Source: JAFTYO01 sp045613125
GTDB lineage: Bacteria > Pseudomonadota > Alphaproteobacteria > RF32 > CAG-239
NCBI GenBank assembly: GCA_045613125.1
Contig: JAZLAM010000022.1
Span: 124,001 to 188,000, forward strand
Direction of reading: 5' to 3'
DNA length: 64,000 nt
In this document: positions 16,498 to 23,929 of the stretch, one piece after another
Position numbering within the stretch: the stretch's first letter is position 1
Layout: every line of letters starts with the position of its first letter
Program-made: the position numbers and the translations under genes
The notes under the pieces: generated by a model
Told to the model about the DNA's origin: nothing
The model's input: only the letters and a program-made list of their open reading frames with translations
Databases searched by the model: none

Positions 16498-16950
16498 CTA
16501 AGACAACAAAGATTTGATTATACCTGAAGCTTTACCAAAATCCATCTGTCCGGCATATTCGTTTTTTAACGCTGCCATAACTTTCCCCATATCTTTTATA
16601 GATTGAGCGCCAATATTAGCAATTACAGATTGTATAACCTTGTTTACTTCATCATCGCTTAGTTGTTTTGGCAAAAAGCGTTCAATAACCTCAATTTCTG
16701 CTTTTTCTTTTTCTGCTAACTCCGGTCTGTTTCCCTCTATATAAATTTTAACAGATTCATTTCTTTGTTTAATCATTGTTTGCATCATTGCTAAAAGTTC
16801 TATGTCTTCAGCTTTTTCTTTTCCTTTTCCTCTTGCTTCCACATCTTTTTCTTTTAAGCCCGCAATAATTAAACGAACAGCACCAACAACAGCCATATTT
16901 TTTTCTTTCATTGCTTCTTTTAAGGCATTTTGCAAATCTTCTCTTAACAT
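16498..16950 (-). CDS. yqeY: GatB/YqeY domain protein
   Basis: A 150-residue all-helical protein of the YqeY family, related to the tail domain of GatB. Motifs include MLREDLQNALKEAMK at the start, AVRLIIAGLKEKDVEAR, and the C-terminal DMGKVMAALKNEY...MDFGKAS. It may bind tRNA or aid amidation, but its role is not established. I placed the start at the ATG at 16950, which has AAGGAG 6 bases upstream; the frame stays open further but without signals. It sits between the zinc-ribbon gene (10 bases) and dnaG. Confidence 0.92.
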   Translation of the reverse strand: MLREDLQNALKEAMKEKNMAVVGAVRLIIAGLKEKDVEARGKGKEKAEDIELLAMMQTMIKQRNESVKIYIEGNRPELAEKEKAEIEVIERFLPKQLSDDEVNKVIQSVIANIGAQSIKDMGKVMAALKNEYAGQMDFGKASGIIKSLLS

Positions 16951-16960
16951 AAATTTCTCC

Positions 16961-17674
16961 TTATCTCTTTTGATTATTAGTATCTTTAAAAGTAACATAA
17001 ACTGATTTTGCATATGGAGTAGGATTGGTTACGACAACCTTAAACAGTACTTGATAGCCGGCTTCCAAACGAGGTAGCGATAATTGTTCTTCCATATTCA
17101 ACAATAAATTTCCCTCTTTATCCAAAATCTCAATTTTAACTGGGGGAAGTTCAACAACATATTTGCTCAAATTAACAACTGTTCCACTAATTTCAATCTG
17201 TGAAATATTGTGTTCTGTATATTCTTTAGTCGTTATATTTTTTAGTTCTAAATGCATTCCGTAATGAATACTTGGTATATTTATTTTAGAATAGAAGTTT
17301 TCCGCTTGAGGGAATAAACGCACTATATCGTAACGAAAAGCATAAAGTAGTATTATAGTTGCTAACATAGAGAGTATAATTGCTATAATACTTGCTACAT
17401 TACTTTTTTTATAAGTTCCTCTCTTTCTTACCTTTTCAACCACACTCAAAGCATGATTCTTTTCGTCAACAAATAAATCATTGGTCTCTTTAGAAAGATG
17501 CTGAAACATTTTCTGTATATTTTTGGGAGTTGTATTTATTTTTTTAAGAGCATCTTCCGGATATCCCACCCATATTTCAGAACATTCACAACAACGCATT
17601 TTCAACCCTGCATCTGAAATTAAATCATCGGGTAAATCATAAACTGAACGACATTTCGGGCACTTTATTAACAT
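16961..17674 (-). CDS. MJ0042-type zinc-ribbon membrane protein (DUF3426-like)
   Basis: A 237-residue protein with an N-terminal zinc ribbon (C5, C8 in CPKC; C28 and C31 near CCEC), an acidic linker, one membrane segment at about 93-112 (SIIAIILSMLATIILLYAF) and a C-terminal beta-rich region with ISGTVVNLSKYVVELPPVKI typical of DUF3426. Such proteins are common in Alphaproteobacteria next to ftsE and are thought to be regulatory or envelope-related, without a proven role. Here it is divergent from ftsE and heads the minus-strand run with yqeY and dnaG. Confidence 0.87.
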   Translation of the reverse strand: MLIKCPKCRSVYDLPDDLISDAGLKMRCCECSEIWVGYPEDALKKINTTPKNIQKMFQHLSKETNDLFVDEKNHALSVVEKVRKRGTYKKSNVASIIAIILSMLATIILLYAFRYDIVRLFPQAENFYSKINIPSIHYGMHLELKNITTKEYTEHNISQIEISGTVVNLSKYVVELPPVKIEILDKEGNLLLNMEEQLSLPRLEAGYQVLFKVVVTNPTPYAKSVYVTFKDTNNQKR

Positions 17675-17820
17675 ATTTCCTCTAGCTAAAAATCATCTTA
17701 CATGCTTACTTATTGTGTATTATGCACAAAAAAGCTTAAAATCCAAGAAAAAAGTGTTTTATTAAACATATAATTGTTATATCCTACACGCAATGTGGTA
17801 AATTTAGCCTAGGAGGAATA

Positions 17821-18540
17821 ATGCCAATATTAAAAACGTCTCAGTCTGATGCTATTATCGACATGACTAATGTTTGCATAAAATACGGATCTGATCCTGA
17901 GGTATTAAGTGATATTAAATTAGAACTTAAAAAAGGTTCTTTCCACTTTTTAACAGGTAAAAGCGGAGCCGGAAAAACATCTTTATTAAGCATGATGTAT
18001 TTAGCATTAAAACCCTGTAGTGGGACAGTAAGTGTATTTGGTACAAATATTGGTTTTGCCAACAGAAATACCATGGCCATACTAAGAAGACGCATAGGCG
18101 TGGTTTTTCAAGATTTTAGACTTTTAGAACATTTATCAGCTTACGATAATGTTGCTATACCTTTACGTTTACGTGGTATGAGTGAAAAAGAAATAAATAA
18201 ACGCGTAAAAGAGCTTTTACGTTGGGTTGAACTGGATAAAAGTATAAATAAAATTTGCTCTACGCTTTCTGGAGGAGAAAAGCAACGTATCGCTATTGCA
18301 AGAGCCGTAATTAATCGCCCAGACATTCTGCTTGCAGACGAGCCGACAGGAAATGTTGATGATGATATTGCTCAAAAGTTAATGAAATTGTTTATTGAAC
18401 TAAATAAATTAGGCACCACCGTTGTAATAGCAACCCATAGTCAAAAATTAATCAACCAATATAATTATCCCAGAATACATCTTGAAAACAAATCTCTGAA
18501 AATTTTTCCGGCATTAAGGAGAAATACTAATGAAAAATAA
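17821..18540 (+). CDS. ftsE: cell-division ABC transporter ATP-binding protein
   Basis: FtsE is the ATPase of the FtsEX complex, which controls septal peptidoglycan hydrolysis. The 239-residue protein shows Walker A GKSGAGKT at 46-53, a Q-loop (GVVFQDFRLL), the signature LSGGEKQR near 150-157, Walker B ILLADEPTGN and the switch histidine in ATHS. The ATG has an excellent AGGAGG 4 bases upstream. ftsX starts inside its last codons (11-base overlap). It begins a plus-strand operon continuing with a DUF218 protein and plsC, an arrangement usual in Alphaproteobacteria. Confidence 0.96.
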   Translation: MPILKTSQSDAIIDMTNVCIKYGSDPEVLSDIKLELKKGSFHFLTGKSGAGKTSLLSMMYLALKPCSGTVSVFGTNIGFANRNTMAILRRRIGVVFQDFRLLEHLSAYDNVAIPLRLRGMSEKEINKRVKELLRWVELDKSINKICSTLSGGEKQRIAIARAVINRPDILLADEPTGNVDDDIAQKLMKLFIELNKLGTTVVIATHSQKLINQYNYPRIHLENKSLKIFPALRRNTNEK

Positions 18541-19426
18541 AATAATGAAACATACCCAATCTGAATTACCTTTTAAAAATGACGAATCTAATTTATTTTT
18601 AGAAGTAATCACCACTACTTCAGTATTTTTAATGAGCATCACCTTAGCTGTTTTTTTTATGACAAGCTCCTTAGTTGATAGTTGGGATAAGGGCATAGTT
18701 AATGGATTGACCATTCAGGTTACACCAGATAGTAACCAAGATGAAACCGAGTTAAGAGTAAATAAGGTTGTTAATTTTTTCGAACAATATACTAGCTCAG
18801 ACAACATCAAAATTATCAATGATAAAAAAATACAAAAACTTATGTCACCTTGGCTCGGCAGTGATTTTGAAATTAATTCTCTTCCAATACCTAAACTGGT
18901 TGAAGTTCGCATAAACTCAGGAAATAATCTTGATTTTGAAACAATTGCACAAAATTTATCTGAAACAGCTCCTTATACAACTATAAACTCGCATCAAGTT
19001 TGGTTAAAAAAACTGATAAATTTTGCTCACTCAGTAAAAATCTTATCTTTTAGTATATTACTTACGGTTTTATCCATTAGTTTATTAAGTATTTTTTATG
19101 CCACTAAAACAAGCTTAGGAATCCATCAAAGTATTATAGAAATTTTACATGTTATGGGAGCAACCGATGATTATATTGCTAAACAATATGCTCGTCGTAG
19201 CTTTTTCATAGGTTTGTTTTCAGGAATTATCGGGATATTGCTAGGAGCTGCCGGATTATGGTTTGTATCAAGTTTTGCCACACATCTGAAAGGTGGAATT
19301 TTTGACAAAGCTTCTCTTGACTTACCTGCCATTTTATGTATTGCATCAGTTCCTATGTTAACAGCAATAGTTTCTATGAGTATGGCATATATAACAGTTA
19401 GAAAAACTTTAGGAAAGATACTTTAA
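18530..19426 (+). CDS. ftsX: cell-division permease FtsX
   Basis: A 298-residue integral membrane protein with the FtsX layout: a short cytoplasmic N-terminus, a first membrane helix at about 24-46, a periplasmic domain to about 160, and three more helices near 166-190, 226-250 and 268-292. It signals from FtsE to cell-wall hydrolases at the septum. AGGAG lies 8 bases before the ATG inside ftsE. Its stop TAA is followed at once by the ATG of the DUF218 gene, so the operon is tightly packed. Sequence identity to well-known FtsX proteins is low by eye, but topology and pairing with ftsE are clear. Confidence 0.92.
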   Translation: MKNKIMKHTQSELPFKNDESNLFLEVITTTSVFLMSITLAVFFMTSSLVDSWDKGIVNGLTIQVTPDSNQDETELRVNKVVNFFEQYTSSDNIKIINDKKIQKLMSPWLGSDFEINSLPIPKLVEVRINSGNNLDFETIAQNLSETAPYTTINSHQVWLKKLINFAHSVKILSFSILLTVLSISLLSIFYATKTSLGIHQSIIEILHVMGATDDYIAKQYARRSFFIGLFSGIIGILLGAAGLWFVSSFATHLKGGIFDKASLDLPAILCIASVPMLTAIVSMSMAYITVRKTLGKIL

Positions 19427-20020
19427 ATGAAACGATTAAGATGTTTTGCTTTAATTTCTATTTTTTCTGCAATACTTTTTTGGATTGGCGGTTTTATAAT
19501 CTTTGATGCATATATAAGGCAATCCAAAAACAACACTGAAAAAACTGATGCCATTGTTGTATTGACTGGCGGTAAAAACCGCATTACTGAAGCTTTCAAA
19601 CTTTTTAACGATGATATGTCAAATTTTTTAATAATATCAGGAGTTAATGATAAGGTTTCCATCAAAGAATTGCAAACTCAAAACAAAACAATAATTACAA
19701 AAAATCAAGATAAGATTATTATAGGACGAGAAGCCGCTAACACAAATCAAAACGCCATTGAGGTAAGTGAAGCTATAAGAAGAAACAATGTACGTTCAGT
19801 TCGTTTGGTTACCTCATATTATCATATGCCACGAAGTAAAGCCGAAATTTTAGCCCATAATCCGGATTTAGAGGTGATTGTACATCCGGTGTATTCACAA
19901 AATGTTTCTCTAAAATGGTGGAAAAAATGGAATAGCTTTAAGCTGATTGCTTCAGAATTTAACAAATTCTTATTTGTTTACATAAAATATTTTCTTATAA
20001 AACTGACTGAAAGGAACTAA
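19427..20020 (+). CDS. YdcF/SanA-type DUF218 protein
   Basis: A 197-residue protein with one N-terminal membrane anchor (residues 8-28) and a DUF218 domain: DAIVVLTGGKNRITEAFKLF near 40-59, LIISGV near 68, GREAANTNQNA near 102-112, and VRLVTSYYHMPRSKAE near 125-140. These are the family's usual motifs. DUF218 proteins (ElyC, SanA) act in envelope integrity or vancomycin resistance in Gram-negatives, with the mechanism unclear. It is the third gene of the ftsE-ftsX-DUF218-plsC operon; plsC starts 2 bases later. Confidence 0.9.
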   Translation: MKRLRCFALISIFSAILFWIGGFIIFDAYIRQSKNNTEKTDAIVVLTGGKNRITEAFKLFNDDMSNFLIISGVNDKVSIKELQTQNKTIITKNQDKIIIGREAANTNQNAIEVSEAIRRNNVRSVRLVTSYYHMPRSKAEILAHNPDLEVIVHPVYSQNVSLKWWKKWNSFKLIASEFNKFLFVYIKYFLIKLTERN

Positions 20021-20021
20021 A

Positions 20022-20777
20022 ATGATTTATATTCGTTCATTATTTGCAAATATATTTTTCTTTGCAACATTAGGTTTAGGATGTTTAATTTGTCCTTTAG
20101 TTGCATTGTTGCCTCAAAAATATACATTATTTTACTGGGATAGAATTGTAATGCCTGCATGCCTTTTCTTTGTAAAAATTTTTGCCGGACTTAAATTAGA
20201 ATTTAGAGGAAAAGAGCATATATTACAAGAACCAGCCTTATATGCTTGTAAACACGAATCGGCTCTTGAAACATATTCTTTCACACAGGCCGTTCCATGT
20301 ACAAGCTATGTTTTGAAAAAAGAGCTTACATATATTCCCCTTTTCGGTTGGGCTCAATATTTTTACGGGATGGTACCCGTTGATCGCAAAGGTGGAGCTG
20401 CAGCCATGAAAAATATGTTAAAAGAGGTTAAAAAACGTGTTAAAAACAATCGTCCTGTTATCATTTTCCCCGAAGGCACACGTTGTAAACCCGGAACAAC
20501 CAAAGGTTATAAATCCGGATTTTTATTTGTAGCAGAAAATTTAAACTTAAAAGTCATCCCTGTTGCTATCAACACCGGTTTATTTTGGGCTAAAAGCTCA
20601 TTCTTAAGGTATCCGGGCACAGCTGTTTTTGAATTTTTAGAGCCCATGGAAATTAATAAAAATACGGATAAAAAAGAATTTATGAAAGAGCTTGAGAAAC
20701 GTATAGAAGATAAATGTGCTGAACTTAATAAAGAAGCTGTAGAAAAATATCCTTGGGTTAAGAAAAACTTAGGTTAG
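20022..20777 (+). CDS. plsC: 1-acyl-sn-glycerol-3-phosphate acyltransferase
   Basis: PlsC acylates lysophosphatidic acid to phosphatidic acid at the inner membrane. The 251-residue protein has an N-terminal hydrophobic region, the acyltransferase block I KHESALE (H78), the block with LFGWAQYFYGMVPVDR near 107-122, and block III FPEGTR at 149-154. The usual HX4D reads HX4E here (E83), a conservative change at a catalytic motif. It ends the ftsE operon and is followed by a strong hairpin. Which acyl chain or lipid it prefers cannot be seen. Confidence 0.92.
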   Translation: MIYIRSLFANIFFFATLGLGCLICPLVALLPQKYTLFYWDRIVMPACLFFVKIFAGLKLEFRGKEHILQEPALYACKHESALETYSFTQAVPCTSYVLKKELTYIPLFGWAQYFYGMVPVDRKGGAAAMKNMLKEVKKRVKNNRPVIIFPEGTRCKPGTTKGYKSGFLFVAENLNLKVIPVAINTGLFWAKSSFLRYPGTAVFEFLEPMEINKNTDKKEFMKELEKRIEDKCAELNKEAVEKYPWVKKNLG

Positions 20778-20779
20778 CA

Positions 20780-20814
20780 TTTTCCCCTTACTTTTTTAAT
20801 CAGTAAGGGGAAAA
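20780..20814 (+). terminator. terminator of the ftsE-plsC operon
   Basis: A perfect 12-bp inverted repeat TTTTCCCCTTAC / GTAAGGGGAAAA with an 11-base loop, 3 bases after plsC. The following T-run is short, so termination may be partial. Confidence 0.7.
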
Positions 20815-20847
20815 CTCTTTAGAAAAATTACAAATTCATGAAAATAG

Positions 20848-20876
20848 TTGATTTAAACGCTAAGTTATAGTATCTA
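20848..20876 (+). promoter_or_regulatory. possible promoter for the solute-binding protein
   Basis: TTGATT at 20848-20853 and TATCTA at 20871-20876 with 17-base spacing, 30 bases before the start codon. Both boxes differ from consensus at two positions. Confidence 0.4.
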
Positions 20877-20906
20877 TCCTACAAATGATGATTACAGGCA
20901 ATTAAA

Positions 20907-22016
20907 ATGACTAATAAAATTGTAAATATATTGTGCTTTTTTATGCTTTTTTATGCTCAAATATGCACAGCAGAAATCAGAATTGCAATTGTTGTTCCTA
21001 AAACCGGAGAATATAAAGTTTGGGGCGACGAGCTGATATTTGGTGCTCAAACAGCCGTGGATGAAATTAATAAATCAGGTGGTATCGAAGGGAAAAAATT
21101 AGAGTTGGTCAGCATTGATGATACATGTAGCGAAAATCTTGCAATATCAACAGCACAAATGTTATCTGTATCTTCTTCAATTAAACCATCTTTAGTTATC
21201 GGTCCTTATTGCTCAAACAGTTTTAGCGAAGTTGCAAAAATATATTCGAAAGCAAAAATTTTCCAAATTGTTCCCTCAACTCTTACTTATCACGATACTT
21301 CAGTAAAACATAAAGGAGTAATGAAACTTGTGAGTTTTAAAGAGCAAATAGGTAAAGACTTTTTTCATTTTTATAACAACAAATATGCGGGTTTGAAAAC
21401 CGCTTTAATATATGATGACAAAACAGACGGCACAAAAGAAGTTATAACAGCTATAGTTGATGAATTTAGGAAACATGGTAAAAACTCTTTATTAAAACAG
21501 TATGATTTAGATAAATATAAAAATTTGGATACTTTGGCCGATGAGATTGTATCTTCCGGATATGAAATTGTTTACTTAGCAGGAACTCCGAAAAAAAATG
21601 CAAAAATTATAAAAAAAACTTCTTTATTAAATCCAAATGAAATATTTTTTACTTCTAAGTATACTGCTATTGATGCGTTTTTTGAAAATGCTTCAGCATA
21701 TCTGGATAATGTATACTTCATGGCTCTACCATCATTTGAGAACAAACCTGAATTTACTGAACATATGGTAAACTTAAGATTACAAGGGATAGAATTTGAT
21801 GGCCTTAATATATATGGTTATGCTGCCGTAAAAATGTGGAACGACTTAGTTCAAAATACAGGGGCTTTATCTTACGACAGACTTGTAACTTCTGTGCAAA
21901 ATAAAAAAATAAATAACATATGGACAGAGAGTTTCTTTAATAATACGAGTTCTAAAAATCCACTCCATTATATGTTTTATCAATATAAAAACGATGAATT
22001 TGTACTTAGTGAATAA
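20907..22016 (+). CDS. periplasmic branched-chain amino-acid-type solute-binding protein
   Basis: A 369-residue protein with a signal peptide (cut probably after CTA, residue 22) and a type I periplasmic binding fold of the LivK class: IRIAIVVPKTGEYKVWGDEL, then FGAQTAVDEINKSGGIEGKKLEL, IGPYCS and LIYDDKTDG. The family binds amino acids, amides or other small ligands. No permease or ATPase gene is nearby, so the partner transporter is elsewhere or the protein acts as a sensor or scavenger. It is a single gene between plsC and ssb. Confidence 0.87.
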   Translation: MTNKIVNILCFFMLFYAQICTAEIRIAIVVPKTGEYKVWGDELIFGAQTAVDEINKSGGIEGKKLELVSIDDTCSENLAISTAQMLSVSSSIKPSLVIGPYCSNSFSEVAKIYSKAKIFQIVPSTLTYHDTSVKHKGVMKLVSFKEQIGKDFFHFYNNKYAGLKTALIYDDKTDGTKEVITAIVDEFRKHGKNSLLKQYDLDKYKNLDTLADEIVSSGYEIVYLAGTPKKNAKIIKKTSLLNPNEIFFTSKYTAIDAFFENASAYLDNVYFMALPSFENKPEFTEHMVNLRLQGIEFDGLNIYGYAAVKMWNDLVQNTGALSYDRLVTSVQNKKINNIWTESFFNNTSSKNPLHYMFYQYKNDEFVLSE

Positions 22017-22107
22017 CCTCTTATGTGCATAATCAAGTTTATGCTTTAATATTTTTTGATTTAAGTTTATAGTGCATTCTAGTAGATAATTTTTTAAGGA
22101 AAATAAA

Positions 22108-22563
22108 ATGGCAGGAAGTATAAACAAAGTTATATTAGTCGGAAATTTAGGTGCTGATCCTCGTATTAGCAACACACAAAATGGTTCAAAAATAGTCAAC
22201 TTGAGCCTTGCAACAAGTGAAAGTTGGAAAGATAAACTTTCAGGTGAACGTAAAGAACGTACTGAGTGGCATCGTGTTGTTATCTACAATCCACAATTAG
22301 CTGAAACTGCAGAAAGATATTTACGTAAAGGATCAAAAGTTTATATTGAAGGTCAGTTACAAACTCGCAAATGGGAAGATAACAATGGACAAGAAAGATA
22401 TACCACCGAAATTGTATTACAAAATTTCAATGGGGTTATGGTTATGCTTGATGGTCGCGCTGAAGGTGTACCTACAGGCGGCAATGAGGTGTTTTCCGCT
22501 CCCACATCAGGTTGGGATAGCACTTCCGTTACCACAGCGATAGATGATGACATTCCGTTTTAG
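22108..22563 (+). CDS. ssb: single-stranded DNA-binding protein
   Basis: SSB coats single-stranded DNA and recruits repair and replication proteins. The 151-residue protein has the OB fold (NKVILVGNLGADPRI, then TEWHRVVIY, LRKGSKVYIEGQLQTRKW), a short Gly/Ser/Thr-rich linker and the acidic protein-docking tip DDDIPF at the very C-terminus. Linker length is short but normal for the group. AAGGAAAAT precedes the ATG. It is followed by an unusually long perfect terminator hairpin. Confidence 0.96.
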   Translation: MAGSINKVILVGNLGADPRISNTQNGSKIVNLSLATSESWKDKLSGERKERTEWHRVVIYNPQLAETAERYLRKGSKVYIEGQLQTRKWEDNNGQERYTTEIVLQNFNGVMVMLDGRAEGVPTGGNEVFSAPTSGWDSTSVTTAIDDDIPF

Positions 22564-22564
22564 T

Positions 22565-22623
22565 AAAAGAAGATTAAACTTAAGCCACTATAAAAAATAG
22601 TGGCTTAAGTTTAATCTTCTTTT
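22565..22623. terminator. terminator with a perfect 26-bp stem
   Basis: The arms 22565-22590 and 22598-22623 are perfectly complementary, with a 7-base A-rich loop. The outer ends are A4 and T4, so it can work on both strands. It starts one base after the ssb stop codon. The stem is longer than the 6-12 bp of the other terminators in the window. Confidence 0.85.
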
Positions 22624-22676
22624 TAAATTACAGTAACTTACTATTTTGAAACGAAAAGTAATATATTTTATTTGCA

Positions 22677-22704
22677 AAAAGCCTCTATTTTCACAGAGGC
22701 TTTT
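22677..22704 (-). terminator. terminator of rplJL
   Basis: AAAAGCCTCT / AGAGGCTTTT with an 8-base loop; on the minus strand it is followed by TTTTTGC. It lies 23 bases after the rplL stop. Confidence 0.85.
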
Positions 22705-22727
22705 GAAAAAATAAAGCAATAAAGAAA

Positions 22728-23096
22728 TTACTTCAATTCAACTTTAGCACCAGCGGCTTCGAGTTTAGCTTTAATTTCTTCAGCTTCAGCTTTTGTAGCA
22801 CCTTCTTTAACAGTTTTTGGTGCACCATCAACCAAATCTTTAGCTTCTTTCAAACCTAATGCTGTGATAGCTCTGATTTCTTTAATTACGTTGATTTTGT
22901 TAGCGCCTGCATCAGCTAAGATAACATCAAATTCATCTTTTTCTTCTGCAGCTGCAGGAGCAGCACCACCGGCAGCAACAGCAACAGCAGCGGCAGCTGA
23001 AACGCCCCATTTTTCTTCTAACATTTTTGATAAGTCAGCAGCTTCCATAACTGTTAAAGCTGATAATTCATCTACTAATTTGGCTAAATCTGCCAT
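22728..23096 (-). CDS. rplL: ribosomal protein L7/L12
   Basis: The stalk protein of the large ribosomal subunit, which recruits translation factors. The 122-residue sequence has the N-terminal dimer domain (LVDELSALTVMEAADLSKML), the Ala/Gly-rich hinge near 35-50 and the globular domain with EFDVILADAG, NKINVIKEIRAITALGLKEAKDLV and EGATKAEAEEIKAKLEAAGAKVELK. GGAGAAAAAAG precedes the ATG. It follows rplJ by 51 bases and ends the operon; rpoB is not downstream. Confidence 0.98.
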   Translation of the reverse strand: MADLAKLVDELSALTVMEAADLSKMLEEKWGVSAAAAVAVAAGGAAPAAAEEKDEFDVILADAGANKINVIKEIRAITALGLKEAKDLVDGAPKTVKEGATKAEAEEIKAKLEAAGAKVELK

Positions 23097-23147
23097 CTTT
23101 TTTCTCCAAATAAATTAAAATTAAATTCTATTATATTACTAAAAAAC

Positions 23148-23630
23148 CTAAGCAGCTTCTTTTTCGCTGTATGCTTTGGTAACTCTTGCCAACTGAGCAG
23201 CAGGAGCTTGAAGCAAGCCAATGAGTTTGGCACGTAATTCGTCCATGGACGGAATAGAAGCCAAACGATTGATTTCATCGATAGAAAGAACCCCGGTTCC
23301 CATGGCGCCACCGATAACAACCAATTTTTCGTTGGTTTTTGCGAATTCAACACAAGCTTTACAAGCTGAAATCGGATCGTTAGCGAACGCAATTGCTGTA
23401 GGTCCGTTAAACAATTCAGTCAAGCCTTCAAACTTTGTGCCTTTAAGAGCCAGTTTAGCAATCCGGTTTTTAGTAACTCTGAACCCAGCACCTGCTTCAC
23501 GAATAGCATTACGCAATTCTGAAACTTCAGCCACGGTTAAACCCTTATAGTGGGAAACCACAACCAATTCAGATGCATTGAACAATTCGTTCAAGTCGCT
23601 GAGTAATTGTTTCTTTTCTTCGCGGTTCAC
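23148..23630 (-). CDS. rplJ: ribosomal protein L10
   Basis: L10 anchors L7/L12 dimers to the 50S subunit and represses its own operon by binding the mRNA leader. The 160-residue protein has the family segments LVVVSHYKGLTVAEVSELR, FRVTKNRIAKLALKGT, FNGPTAIAF and a C-terminal helix for L12 binding. The start is GTG at 23630 with GGAGAC upstream. It is preceded by a recognisable L10 leader and promoter. The usual upstream neighbours rplK and rplA are absent; an unrelated gene lies upstream. Confidence 0.97.
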   Translation of the reverse strand: MNREEKKQLLSDLNELFNASELVVVSHYKGLTVAEVSELRNAIREAGAGFRVTKNRIAKLALKGTKFEGLTELFNGPTAIAFANDPISACKACVEFAKTNEKLVVIGGAMGTGVLSIDEINRLASIPSMDELRAKLIGLLQAPAAQLARVTKAYSEKEAA

Positions 23631-23758
23631 TTATTGTCTCCAATTAAGATATCATTATTGCTAATGACACCACTTTAATACAACCATAACAAGAGCAACG
23701 CTCTTAAAATGGCAACCTAAAACTGTCCGGATGGGAGAAAAAATTGATTATATAAAAT

Positions 23759-23831
23759 CTCACTTACTCCGTCTATGTAGGCAATTAAGGTAAAATAGTT
23801 TTATTTCTATCAGACCACCTACAGTCTTGGA
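23759..23831 (-). promoter_or_regulatory. L10 leader (ribosomal protein autoregulation)
   Basis: On the minus strand the leader of rplJ carries CCAAGACTGTAGGTGGTCTG followed about 30 bases later by TTGCCTACATAGACGGAGT. The segments TGTAGG (23818-23823) and CCTACA (23776-23781) pair, and AGAC plus the flanking purines match the conserved kink-turn of the L10 leader family as I remember it. A second small hairpin, AAGAGC/GCTCTT, lies nearer the gene at 23691-23705. L10-L12 binding to this element would reduce rplJL expression. Confidence 0.8.
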
Positions 23832-23872
23832 CAGGAGTGAATGCTTAAAATAAACACTCACATTGAGGCCTT

Positions 23873-23900
23873 ATTTATAGTATAAATTTTGTGTTGTCAA
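23873..23900 (-). promoter_or_regulatory. probable promoter of rplJL
   Basis: Minus-strand TTGACA (23895-23900), a perfect -35, with TATAAA at 23874-23879 after 15 bases (or ATAAAT after 16). It lies just upstream of the L10 leader and downstream of the PcfJ-like gene, which would make a leader of about 240 nt. Confidence 0.6.
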
Positions 23901-23929
23901 GAGTTTTTATAACGATTATGCCAATTTTG

